Origin: Longispora sp040681875
Lineage (GTDB): Bacteria > Actinomycetota > Actinomycetes > Mycobacteriales > Micromonosporaceae
Assembly (NCBI RefSeq): GCF_040681875.1
Contig: NZ_JBFAZP010000002.1
Location: 682,001-746,000, forward strand
Length of the DNA stretch: 64,000 nt
Direction of reading: 5' to 3'
The stretch's first letter is position 1. Each line of letters opens with the position of its first letter. The position numbers and the translations under genes were made by a program. This document shows, one piece after another, positions 50,446-58,749 of the stretch. Below the pieces are notes generated by a model that saw nothing but the letters and a program-made list of their open reading frames with translations, did no database searches and was not told where the DNA came from.

Positions 50446-53436
50446 GTGTCCCCCATCCTCTCCCGAGCCTGGCGCGCCGCCGCCGGGGTCGCCGCCGGCC
50501 TGGCGTTCGCGCTGACGGTCGGCGTGGCCCCCGCCGCGGCGGCCGCGAACCCTGAGCTGTTCCTCCCCGCCGCCGTCGACGGACCCGCCGTGACCGTCGC
50601 CTCCACGGGGGCCGGCCAGCGGGTGGGGGTCACCTTCACCGCCACCGCCGGTCAGTGGATCAGCGTCGTCGCATCGAACTCGGTCGAGCCCACGTGGAAG
50701 ACGATGTTCATCGAGGACTCCGCCGGCGCCGCGTTGGCCCCGTCGAAGTCCTGCTCGGTGGCCGCGTGCCTGGTCGGTACGTTCCAGGTGCACACCGACG
50801 GCGTGTACCGGACGGGCACATACACCTACCAGCTGCCCGCCGGGATCACGTTGCGGGTACTCAGCTCCCCGACCGCGACGGCCACCGCCGAGATCGCCGG
50901 GCCGGCCGTACCGGTCACCACGACCGTGCCGGGGCAGGCGGTGGAAGTGGCCTTCACCGGTGTCGCCGGCAAGCGGCTCGCCGTGCGGATCGACGACGCC
51001 TCGGTCGGCGGCAGCGTGTCCGAGGTCCAGCTCCCGAACGGGTCCGTCTGGGCGTGCCGCGAGGAGTACCAGCTGCCGTCGTTCTGCCCCGCCCAGGTGG
51101 TGGGAGACGGCACCCACGTGGTGCGGATCGAGCCAAAGGGGGTGAACCCCGGCACCGTGACCGTGCGGGTGTACGAGGTGCCGGAAGACCTGGCCACACC
51201 GTTGACCTACGGGCCCGCGGTGGCCGTCGCGACGTCCGGGTTCGGGCAGAACTTCGCGCTGCCGTTCGAGGGCCGCACCGCGCAGTCGTTCGCGGCCCTG
51301 ATCACGGGCCACACCGCGACGAACTACTTCCGGTTCACGGTCCTCGACCCGACGGGCCAGTCGGTGGGCTGGTGGCGGGACTGCTTCGTCGGGGCCGCCA
51401 TCTGCGAGATCGACCCCGTGGTCCTGCCGCGGACCGGCACCTACACGCTGGTCGTGGACTTCCGGGGCGGCGACGGCGGGGCCATGGACATCCAGCTCTT
51501 CGACATCCTGGCCCAGCCGGCGACGCCGCTCCCCCTCGACGGCACCCCCACCTCCTCGACGATCCTCGCGCCGGAGACGGCGGCGACGTTCAGCGTCACG
51601 GTTCCCGCCGGGCGGCGGGCGTCCTTCTGGGTCGAGCGGACCGGGTCCGGCCCGATCCACAGCCTGGTGCTGTCCGGCCCCGGCGGCGTCGTGGCGACGT
51701 GCTCCGCGCCGACGTACGACTTCCAACCGGACTGCCTGGCCGTCACCGGCCCCCTCCAGTTCGACGGCGGGTACACCCTCACGGTGGTCCCCCTCCGGGG
51801 CCGACTCGGGCCGGTGACCGTGCGGGGCTACGACATCACCACCACCCCCGTGCCGTTGACGGTCGGCACGCCGACCACGTTCACCGTCGACCGGCCGGGC
51901 CACAACCCGGAGGGCACCTTCACGGGTACCGCCGGCCAGCGGGTCTCCCTCACCGGTACCGGCTCGACGTTCCCCGGCTACTCCTACCTGCGGGTCAAGC
52001 AGCCCAATGGCACCCTCGCGGCCTCGACCTCCTGCTACGAGCAGTGCCTGATCGACTCGTTCGCGCTGCCGGCCACCGGGCAGTACACGGTCGAGATCGA
52101 CCCGCAGGAGACCAGCCGCGGCACCCAGACCGTGCTGGTGTCGGACACGACCGACCTGACCGCCCCGGTCACACCCGGCGGCCCGGCCGTACTCGTCGTG
52201 CTGGACCGGCCGGGCCGCAACGCGGTGCTGTCGTTCCCCGCCACCGCCGGCCAGCGGGTCGCCGTGCAGTTCTCGGGCGGCACGTTCGGCGCGACCGACG
52301 CGACCGTGACCCTGCGCCGCCCCGACGGCGGCAAGATCAGCTCGAACGTGAGCTGCGGCGCGACCTGCTTCCTGGACACCGTCGCGCTGCCGACCGCCGG
52401 CACGTACACGGTGCTGGTCGACCCGGAGAACGCCGTGACCGGCGCGATCGACGTCCGGGTGCACGACGTCGGCGCGGACGTCGCGGCGGCCACCACCCCG
52501 GGCGGGGCCGCGGTCACGGTGACCACGACCGTGCCGGGGCGCAACGCGGCGGTGACGTTCCCCGGCACCGCCGGGCAGCGGGTGTCCGTCCGGCTGTCGG
52601 GCGGCACGTACGGCAGCCACGACGCGACCGTCGTCGTCCGCCGCCCCGACGGCACCAGCCAGGCGCAGAACATCTCCTGCGGCGCGACCTGCTTCTTCGA
52701 CACGTTCGCGTTGCCGGCCACCGGCACGTACACGGTCGCGGTCGACCCGGAGGTGGCCGTGACCGGCGCCATCACCGCCCAGGTGTACGACATCACCGAC
52801 CAGAAGGCCACCGTCGCGCCGAACGGCACGACCGCGAACCTGACCCTCGCGGTACCCGGCGGCAACGGGTCCGTGGAGTTCGCCGCCACCGCCGGTGACC
52901 GGGTCTCGGTGAAGCTCACGGCGGCCGGCTTCGGCACCTCGAAGGCCGCCACGGCGACCCTGCGCGGGCCGGCCAACGAGATCGTCGGCGCGACCGTCAA
53001 CTGCGGGACGTCGTGCTTCTTCGAACCGGTGCTCCTGACCGCCACCGGCACGTACACGGTGGTCGTGGACCCGGCGGCGGACTACACCGGGACGATGGCC
53101 GTCCAGGCGTACGTCCTGCCCGCCGACACCGTCACCGCCGCGACGGTCGGCGGACCGGGCGTGGTCGCGACGGTCGACGCACCCGGCCAGCGGGGCACCG
53201 TGACGTTCACGGCCACCGCCGGGCAGGTCGTGACCGTCAGCTCCGCCGCCGCGAACTTCGGCGCGAGCACGGTCTACACCCTCCGCGCGCCGGACGGCTC
53301 GATCCTGGCGACGAAGACGGCCAGCGGCGCGACCGCGAACCTCGGTGCCGTCACGGTGCCGGTGGCCGGCGTGTACACCCTGGTGATCGACCCGTCGGGG
53401 GCGGCCACGGGCCGGGCGACGGTCACGGTGCGGTAG
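50446..53436 (+). CDS. secreted protein of nine PPC-like beta-sandwich repeats
   Basis: 996 residues from a GTG with GAAGGAG upstream. After a signal peptide (to about Ala37) the entire chain is nine repeats of about 105 residues. Each has the order: G-x-A-V-x-V-x-x-x-x-P-G-Q/R-x-x-x-V-x-F-x-[GA]-T-A-G-Q-R-V-[SA]-V, then T-V-T-L-R-x-P-D-G, a pair of Cys in SCGATCF-like segments (repeats 6-8 and others), and GTYTVxVDP. This resembles the bacterial pre-peptidase C-terminal (PPC) domain, usually a non-catalytic appendage of secreted enzymes. No catalytic domain, anchor or sortase signal is visible. Repeats 5-8 are most alike at the DNA level, suggesting recent duplication. Confidence 0.85.
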   Translation: MSPILSRAWRAAAGVAAGLAFALTVGVAPAAAAANPELFLPAAVDGPAVTVASTGAGQRVGVTFTATAGQWISVVASNSVEPTWKTMFIEDSAGAALAPSKSCSVAACLVGTFQVHTDGVYRTGTYTYQLPAGITLRVLSSPTATATAEIAGPAVPVTTTVPGQAVEVAFTGVAGKRLAVRIDDASVGGSVSEVQLPNGSVWACREEYQLPSFCPAQVVGDGTHVVRIEPKGVNPGTVTVRVYEVPEDLATPLTYGPAVAVATSGFGQNFALPFEGRTAQSFAALITGHTATNYFRFTVLDPTGQSVGWWRDCFVGAAICEIDPVVLPRTGTYTLVVDFRGGDGGAMDIQLFDILAQPATPLPLDGTPTSSTILAPETAATFSVTVPAGRRASFWVERTGSGPIHSLVLSGPGGVVATCSAPTYDFQPDCLAVTGPLQFDGGYTLTVVPLRGRLGPVTVRGYDITTTPVPLTVGTPTTFTVDRPGHNPEGTFTGTAGQRVSLTGTGSTFPGYSYLRVKQPNGTLAASTSCYEQCLIDSFALPATGQYTVEIDPQETSRGTQTVLVSDTTDLTAPVTPGGPAVLVVLDRPGRNAVLSFPATAGQRVAVQFSGGTFGATDATVTLRRPDGGKISSNVSCGATCFLDTVALPTAGTYTVLVDPENAVTGAIDVRVHDVGADVAAATTPGGAAVTVTTTVPGRNAAVTFPGTAGQRVSVRLSGGTYGSHDATVVVRRPDGTSQAQNISCGATCFFDTFALPATGTYTVAVDPEVAVTGAITAQVYDITDQKATVAPNGTTANLTLAVPGGNGSVEFAATAGDRVSVKLTAAGFGTSKAATATLRGPANEIVGATVNCGTSCFFEPVLLTATGTYTVVVDPAADYTGTMAVQAYVLPADTVTAATVGGPGVVATVDAPGQRGTVTFTATAGQVVTVSSAAANFGASTVYTLRAPDGSILATKTASGATANLGAVTVPVAGVYTLVIDPSGAATGRATVTVR

Positions 53437-53443
53437 GCGGGCG

Positions 53444-53474
53444 GGCCGCCGGGTGGCAGTGTCACCCGGCGGCC
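53444..53474. terminator. hairpin terminator
   Basis: A perfect 12-bp inverted repeat (53444-53455 with 53463-53474), 7-nt loop, directly after the repeat-protein stop. Confidence 0.75.
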
Positions 53475-53568
53475 GTCGTCGCCGGCCCGGGCGGGTGCGC
53501 CGGGCCGGTTTGCGTGCACGGACCATGATGGGCGGTAGGTTCGTGGCGCCGACGAGCGAGGAGTGCGG

Positions 53569-54105
53569 ATGCAACCGGATCCACCGCCGGGGTTCTCCCC
53601 GTACGGTCAGCCGCCGAGGGCGGGCGGGCTTCCGCTGGCGGCGCGGCCCAGGGCGAGGGCGAACGGCGTGGCGGCGGTGGTCGCGGGCGTCCTGGCGCTG
53701 CTCACCGCCGGCCTGTTCGTCTGTTTCGCGCTCTACAACGTCGTCCACGCCAGCGGGCCGGACGGGGTCTGGTCCAGCGTGGCCGTGGTCAACGTGGTCG
53801 GCGGCGTCCTCGGCGCGGCGCTGCTGGCGGTCCCGGCGGGGTTCACCTTCGCCCGCAGGATCGCCGGCGCGTGGACCCTGTGCGCCCTGTGTTCGCTGTA
53901 CGTGGTGGCGGTCTTCGTGACGGCGCCGCTGCTGTGGGGCACCCCGTTGAGTACCCAGCTGAGGTTCGTCCTCGGTTTCGAGAAGAGCAACGGTGCCGTC
54001 GTCGGGCTGGCGGTCCTCTGCGGCGCGATGACGGCGGTCAGCGCGGCGGTCGCGGGCAGCGTGCGATCCCCCGGGAAGGCCGCCGCGACGCCACCGGGTC
54101 GGTGA
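53569..54105 (+). CDS. four-helix membrane protein of unknown function
   Basis: 178 residues from an ATG with GAGGAG five bases upstream. A Pro-rich cytoplasmic N-terminus (QPDPPPGFSPYGQPPRAG) is followed by four hydrophobic segments (about 35-60, 70-95, 98-122, 143-165). This layout is common among unassigned actinobacterial DUF4190-like proteins; I cannot name a family. It converges with the lanthipeptide-locus exporter and is probably unrelated to it. Confidence 0.75.
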   Translation: MQPDPPPGFSPYGQPPRAGGLPLAARPRARANGVAAVVAGVLALLTAGLFVCFALYNVVHASGPDGVWSSVAVVNVVGGVLGAALLAVPAGFTFARRIAGAWTLCALCSLYVVAVFVTAPLLWGTPLSTQLRFVLGFEKSNGAVVGLAVLCGAMTAVSAAVAGSVRSPGKAAATPPGR

Positions 54106-54123
54106 GGCGGCCGACCGGGGGCG

Positions 54124-55362
54124 TCACGCCACGGGAGCGGGCACCCCGGCCGGCGCGACCGCGAGACCACGGGCCAGGGCGACCGTGACCGCCCCCAACC
54201 CGAACAACACGGCGACGGGTACGAGGGCCGCGCCGGGTCCGGACAGCTGGATCAGCGCGCCGGCCGCGAACGGGGCGAGTGGTTGCAGGGTGCCCGACAG
54301 GAACGACATCGTGCCGCTCGTGCGGCCGTACACCCCGTCGGGGACCACCCGCAGCTGGGTGGTGGTGATGGCGGCCCCGGCGACCGGGCCGAGGAACAGC
54401 ACCAGGAACAGCGCCGCGCCCAGCCAGACCGGCCCGCCCAGGAACGCGGCCACGGACGCGACCACCAGCCGGGACAGGGCCACCACCAGCAGTAACGGCC
54501 GCAGACCGAGGCGTCGGTGCGCGGCGGGGGCGCACAGGGAGCCGAGCAGGCCGCCGACCGTGGCGAGGCTGAGCACGACGCCCGTGGTGGCGGGGCCCAC
54601 GGCGGCTCCGGGGCGCAGCAGCAGGACGAACAACAGCATGGAGACGGCGACGTTCGCGCCGACGGAGTACCCGGCGGTCGCGCGCAGGAACGGGGTGCGC
54701 CACAGGACGGCGAACCCGGTGCCCACCCCGGACAGCAGGCTCCTCCGGCCGCCGGTGGGCTCCGGTGCCGGGCCGGCCGGCAGCCGCCACACGCACCACA
54801 ACGACACCAGGTACGACGCGACGTCGGCCAGGAACGGCAGCGACCGGCCGGCGTGGAACAGCAGCCCGCCCAGCGGCGGCCCGGCGAGCCCGGCGGCGTA
54901 CCCCCGGGCCTGGTTCGCCGAGACCGCCTCCGGCAGCGCCCCGTCGGGCACGACGGCCCGCAGCAGCTTGGTCGCCGCCGGGTTGAAGGCCATCGCCGCC
55001 GCACCGTCCACGACGACGACCGCCGCCAGCAGCCACAACGGCGTGCTCCCCGCGATCGCGGCGGCGGCCAGGACGGCCACGGCGCCCAGGCGCACCGCGT
55101 CGCAGGCGAGCATGAGCCGGCGGGCCTCGCACCGGTCGGCCAGCATTCCGGTGGGGATCGCCACGAGCCAGGTGGTCAGGAAGCTCAGGGTGCCGAGCAG
55201 TCCGGCCTGGACCGCCGATCCGGTCGCCGCGACCGCGAGCAGGGGCACGGCCAGGAAGGTCATGGAGCTGCCCAGCCCCGAGGTGAACTGCCCGATCCAC
55301 AGCAGCCGGAAGTTCCGGTGCGCCCCGACCAGCGCGAACCCGCGTGTCCCCGGGAGCCTCAC
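54124..55362 (-). CDS. MFS-family exporter of the lanthipeptide locus
   Basis: 412 residues, about twelve membrane helices, from a GTG inside the LanKC stop (GTGA). The N-terminal half has FRLLWIGQFTSGLGSSMTFLAVPLLAVAATGSA and the helix 2-3 loop GMLADRCEARRLML, typical of drug-exporter-like MFS proteins of the MFS_3/EntS type. Translational coupling to LanKC makes it the likely exporter of the modified peptide, in place of the ABC transporters that usually accompany class III lanthipeptides. Confidence 0.92.
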   Translation of the reverse strand: MRLPGTRGFALVGAHRNFRLLWIGQFTSGLGSSMTFLAVPLLAVAATGSAVQAGLLGTLSFLTTWLVAIPTGMLADRCEARRLMLACDAVRLGAVAVLAAAAIAGSTPLWLLAAVVVVDGAAAMAFNPAATKLLRAVVPDGALPEAVSANQARGYAAGLAGPPLGGLLFHAGRSLPFLADVASYLVSLWCVWRLPAGPAPEPTGGRRSLLSGVGTGFAVLWRTPFLRATAGYSVGANVAVSMLLFVLLLRPGAAVGPATTGVVLSLATVGGLLGSLCAPAAHRRLGLRPLLLVVALSRLVVASVAAFLGGPVWLGAALFLVLFLGPVAGAAITTTQLRVVPDGVYGRTSGTMSFLSGTLQPLAPFAAGALIQLSGPGAALVPVAVLFGLGAVTVALARGLAVAPAGVPAPVA

Positions 55363-58049
55363 GGCAGCAGCCCGTCGACGACGAAGTTGAAGTTCGTCCG
55401 GCCCCCGGGCACGGCCCGGCGCAGCCGGTCCAGGAACAGTGCCACGCCGATCGAGCCGGTCGCGAGGTCCACGCTCTCCCGGATCGCCTGCTCCCCGGGG
55501 AAGACGATGCCCTCGGGGCGGTCGACCCGGGCCAGCAGCACCCCGGCGGCGGTCCGGCGCGCCTCGGCGAACCACCGGTCCTCGCCGAGGATCTCCCCGG
55601 CGTCGAGCAGGACGTTGCCGAGGCCGGCCAGGCCGTGGAACAGCTGCGGGAACACGCTGTACTTGCGGCAGGTGTCCGCGAGCAGCGCCCGGACCAGGGC
55701 CTCCAGTTCGGGATCGGGGTGCACGGCCAGGTAGCGCAGGGCCGTGGTGAGCACGCCCGCGGTGCCCTCGTCCCAGTAGGACCGCAGCACCCGGCCCTCC
55801 TCGGGCTCCTCCACGTACCGGGGGAAGAGCAGCAGCGCGTTGCCGAACGGGACCCGCTGGGCCAGGTCGAAGTCCAGCGCGGCCCGGCCGAGCCGGTACC
55901 AGGTCCCGTCCCCCGTCGCCCGGTACAGGCTGAGCAGGAACAGGGCCACGCCGCTGGCACCGTGCCCGTAGCCCACGGGCGTGTGCTCCCCGTCGGGCCA
56001 GTGGGCGCCCCGGTCGTCGTGGACCGCCGTGGCGGCCAGGGCCTCGCCCGCGCGCACGGCGTCGGCGAGCAGCTGGTCGTCGTCGAGTCTGCGGGACAGG
56101 TGCACGCAGGCCAGTCCGTAGCCGGCCGCCCCGGACACGATGCCCGGGTTCGCGTACCGCAGGGGGTGCTCGCGGGCCTGTGCCATCAGCGCCCGGGCCG
56201 CTTCGGGGCGGCCCAGCGCGTCGAGGACCCAGGCGATGCCGGCCTGCCCGGTGTACAGGCCGGGCGGGCAGGAGTCCGGGCCGGTGTCGCGGGCCAGCAG
56301 CCAGCCGACCAGGCGCGCGGGGACCGTGGCCCCGAGCCGTTCCAGCCCGTACAGGACGCCGGCGGCCCCGTAGGCGACCGAGGCCGGGTGGGACTCGAAG
56401 ACGAACAGGTCGGCGGGGAACAGCCGGTCCTGCCGGTGCGGGGTGGCCGTGGCCTCGACGTAGCGCAGCACGCCGTCGATCACCTCGCCGAGTTCGGCGT
56501 CGGTCGGTCCGGGGTCGGCGAGGTCCGTGGCCGGCAGGGCCAGCGGCACGGGGCCGGTCCACCCGGCCGGGTCGTCGAACGGGAGCGCGTCGAGGAGCCG
56601 CAGGATCTCCGCGGGCGGGGGCGCGCCGTCCTCGGCGCACAGGAGGGTGACCAGCTCCGCGAGTTCGGCGGGCAGGCCGAGGTCCGCGGTGAGGGCGGTG
56701 AGATAGCGGTCGAAGGTGGGCGCGTGCAGGCCGGTCACGTTGTAGACGACGAACACGGAACCGAGGATCAGGGCGCCGAGCGCGTACCAGTCATTGTCGC
56801 GGTCGTATCTGCGGGTCCGCATCCGGCGCGGGCCGGCCAGGCCGGGGGTGTGGATGTCGAGGTGCGGGTCCTCGCCGTCGCGGACGGCGGTCTCCAGGTC
56901 GATCACCCACAGGTCGGTGCCGTCCGGGGCGACCAGGATGTTGGTGTGCGACAGGTCCCCGAGCAGGATGCCCCGGTCGTGGGCGGCGTCGACGGCCTCG
57001 GCGATCCGGCGCCACAGGCCGCGCATCATCCGGAAGTGGTCACGGAGCGCCTCGGGGCGCAGGTCGAGGGTGACGACCGGGTTCCGGGCGATCGTGAACG
57101 CGCCGAAGGGTATGGCGTCGAGGCGTTCCTGGACTCCGAAGACGTGTTCCCACTCGGTGAACAGTTCCACGGGTCGGGCGAACCGGCCGGTGTCGGCCAG
57201 CTCGACGAGGAGCCGGTGTTCCTTCTCCAGTACCTCGATCGCGGATCTGCCGGGTCTGCCGACGAGGACGCCGGGCCGGGCCTCCTTCAGCACCACCCGG
57301 CCGCCGGTCCGGTGGTCGGTCGCGGCGTACACGCCGCCCCGGTTGCCGAGGCTCAGGGCCTCCAGCACCTCGTAGCGCCCGCCGATCAGGTCGCCGTCGT
57401 CGGTGGCCTCCTCCGGCGGGTGCGGGTCGGTGACCCAGGCCGGCGGGTCCCAGAACGGGGAGCGCACGTCGGGGGTCAGCGCGCCGTCCGGTGTACTGAT
57501 CATGAGGTCGCGGGCCCCGTCGGGCCGCAGCCGCGAGACCCCGACGAAGCCGCCGTACCGGTAGTAGACGGCCGTGGAGCCGGGCCAGCGCCGGTCGGAC
57601 AGGATGTAGGGGCCGGTCCGGCCCTTGAGCGCGGAGGCCAGCGCCTCGCCCACCGCGTGGAAGTGGTCGTCGTCGACCGGGTACACGGTGATGAACTTCC
57701 CGCTCGCGGTGCGGGGGAACACCTTCCCCGAGGTCACCTCGACGGCGTGCCGGTCCAGGAGGAACTTGTACGGCACCGCGTGCCCGACCAGCACGGGCAG
57801 GGCGGCCCGCAGCACGTCGACGCTCTCGTCGGCCAGGGCGGACACGTGCAGCTTCCAGCCCTGCCGGGGCATCGCGACCCCGGGCGGGTCGGAGATGAAC
57901 CACAGGCCGCGCCGCCGCAGTCGCCACGTGCCCGGGGAGACGGACCGGTATACCGCCAGGTGCTCGTCGGAGGGCAGGTACCGGTCGGACGTCTCGAACC
58001 AGCGGGGGTCGTAACTCGCGTAGTGGACCACGGTCTCCCAGGGATACAC
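55359..58049 (-). CDS. lanKC: class III lanthionine synthetase LanKC
   Basis: 896 residues from a GTG with AGGAAGG upstream. N-terminal lyase-like region (about 1-215); Ser/Thr-kinase-like domain with Lys255 (VVLKEA), catalytic Asp365/Asn370 (LLGDLSHTN) and Asp384 (VIDLE); C-terminal LanC-like cyclase (about 520-896). The cyclase positions that hold zinc Cys in class I/II enzymes read WDEGTAG and FHGLAG, so zinc ligands are absent, as is usual for class III. The enzyme phosphorylates Ser/Thr of the precursor, eliminates to dehydroamino acids and forms lanthionine or labionin rings. It is 79 bp downstream of the precursor gene across a long hairpin. Confidence 0.95.
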   Translation of the reverse strand: MYPWETVVHYASYDPRWFETSDRYLPSDEHLAVYRSVSPGTWRLRRRGLWFISDPPGVAMPRQGWKLHVSALADESVDVLRAALPVLVGHAVPYKFLLDRHAVEVTSGKVFPRTASGKFITVYPVDDDHFHAVGEALASALKGRTGPYILSDRRWPGSTAVYYRYGGFVGVSRLRPDGARDLMISTPDGALTPDVRSPFWDPPAWVTDPHPPEEATDDGDLIGGRYEVLEALSLGNRGGVYAATDHRTGGRVVLKEARPGVLVGRPGRSAIEVLEKEHRLLVELADTGRFARPVELFTEWEHVFGVQERLDAIPFGAFTIARNPVVTLDLRPEALRDHFRMMRGLWRRIAEAVDAAHDRGILLGDLSHTNILVAPDGTDLWVIDLETAVRDGEDPHLDIHTPGLAGPRRMRTRRYDRDNDWYALGALILGSVFVVYNVTGLHAPTFDRYLTALTADLGLPAELAELVTLLCAEDGAPPPAEILRLLDALPFDDPAGWTGPVPLALPATDLADPGPTDAELGEVIDGVLRYVEATATPHRQDRLFPADLFVFESHPASVAYGAAGVLYGLERLGATVPARLVGWLLARDTGPDSCPPGLYTGQAGIAWVLDALGRPEAARALMAQAREHPLRYANPGIVSGAAGYGLACVHLSRRLDDDQLLADAVRAGEALAATAVHDDRGAHWPDGEHTPVGYGHGASGVALFLLSLYRATGDGTWYRLGRAALDFDLAQRVPFGNALLLFPRYVEEPEEGRVLRSYWDEGTAGVLTTALRYLAVHPDPELEALVRALLADTCRKYSVFPQLFHGLAGLGNVLLDAGEILGEDRWFAEARRTAAGVLLARVDRPEGIVFPGEQAIRESVDLATGSIGVALFLDRLRRAVPGGRTNFNFVVDGLLP

Positions 58050-58087
58050 AGCCTGTTGCCTTCCTCGTCGAAGTGCCGGCGGAGGGT

Positions 58088-58120
58088 GGTGTCCCGGCGG
58101 CCGTGGGCCGCCGGGACACC
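58088..58120 (-). terminator. attenuator-like hairpin between precursor and synthetase genes
   Basis: A perfect 15-bp inverted repeat (58088-58102 with 58106-58120) with a 3-nt loop, eight bases after the precursor stop. It should stop most transcripts after the precursor, giving an excess of substrate over enzyme. Confidence 0.75.
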
Positions 58121-58128
58121 GGGGCCGA

Positions 58129-58227
58129 CTAGCCGTGGCAGCTGTTCGAGTCGCAGGACGACACGCTGATCGCGATGGCGGAGGCGGCGGGCAGGACGCT
58201 CTTCTGGAGCTTCAGGATCTTCGACAT
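58129..58227 (-). CDS. lanA: class III lanthipeptide precursor (32 aa)
   Basis: A 32-residue peptide directly upstream of lanKC. The leader MSKILKLQKSVLPA holds the hydrophobic ILKLQ-type motif recognised by class III synthetases. The core is Ser-rich and ends SVSSCDSNSCHG: Ser24-x-x-Ser27-x-x-Cys30 is an exact Ser-x2-Ser-x2-3-Cys labionin motif, and Ser21, Ser23 or Ser24 with Cys25 could make a second, tighter ring. It is shorter than SapB/AmfS-type precursors (about 40 residues). The ATG at 58227 has AGG seven bases upstream; an in-frame ATG at 58317 would add 30 residues without leader character and is not favoured. Confidence 0.88.
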   Translation of the reverse strand: MSKILKLQKSVLPAASAIAISVSSCDSNSCHG

Positions 58228-58254
58228 GGGAATGCCTACTCTCGTTCGGTGGAC

Positions 58255-58272
58255 ACCGGAGGAACCTCCGGT
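58255..58272. promoter_or_regulatory. palindrome in the lanthipeptide promoter region
   Basis: ACCGGAGG-AA-CCTCCGGT, a perfect 8-bp inverted repeat with a 2-bp centre, 28 bp upstream of the precursor ATG and about 95 bp from the divergent NTF2-like gene. A likely operator, or an RNA hairpin in the leader; its GGAGG would be sequestered in such a hairpin. Confidence 0.5.
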
Positions 58273-58367
58273 CGGCAGAGCGTCGCAGGCGGCACTGGGA
58301 AACCACTCAGAGTCCACTCAGGAACGCCGATACCCATCGAAGGGGGCGCTCTTGCACGGGTGCCAGA

Positions 58368-58724
58368 ATGACCACTATGGATGATGACATCGCGACCCTG
58401 ACGCAGCTCAACGACCAGTTCATCGAGGCGTTCCGCGAGGCCCGGTGGGAGATCCTGGAGCCGGTGCTCACCGCCGACTTCCGCTACCTCGACGGGCGGA
58501 CCGGTGAGCTGTGGGACATGCCGCGCTACATCGCGGACCTGACGGCCGCCCCGCTGCCGACCATCGACATCGACCAGGTGGTGGTCCACGTGGCCGGGGA
58601 CGTGGCCGTGGTGTCGGCGCGCAGCTTCCTGCGGCCGGGGAAGTACAACCGGTATGTCGACACCTACCGGCGCACGGCCGAGGGCTGGCGCTGCTTCCAC
58701 GCGTGCGTGTGGCCACTGCCGTAG
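58368..58724 (+). CDS. NTF2/SnoaL-like protein (DUF4440 type)
   Basis: 118 residues of a cone-shaped NTF2-like fold: TLTQLNDQFIEAFREARWEILEPVLTADFRYLDGRTGE, then DQVVVHVAGDVAVVSARSFL and TYRRTAEGWRCFHACVWPLP. Members range from steroid isomerases and polyketide cyclases to non-enzymatic binders. It is divergent from the lanthipeptide precursor with a 140-bp shared upstream region, so a link is possible but unproven. Start ATG 58368 (ATG 58377 alternative); neither has a strong ribosome site. Confidence 0.85.
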   Translation: MTTMDDDIATLTQLNDQFIEAFREARWEILEPVLTADFRYLDGRTGELWDMPRYIADLTAAPLPTIDIDQVVVHVAGDVAVVSARSFLRPGKYNRYVDTYRRTAEGWRCFHACVWPLP

Positions 58725-58749
58725 CCCCCGGCGTCGGACCCGTTGAGGG

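Noticed and set aside
58228..58317. A 62-residue form of the lanthipeptide precursor
   Set aside because: The extra 30 residues have no leader character, overlap the promoter palindrome and lack a ribosome site.
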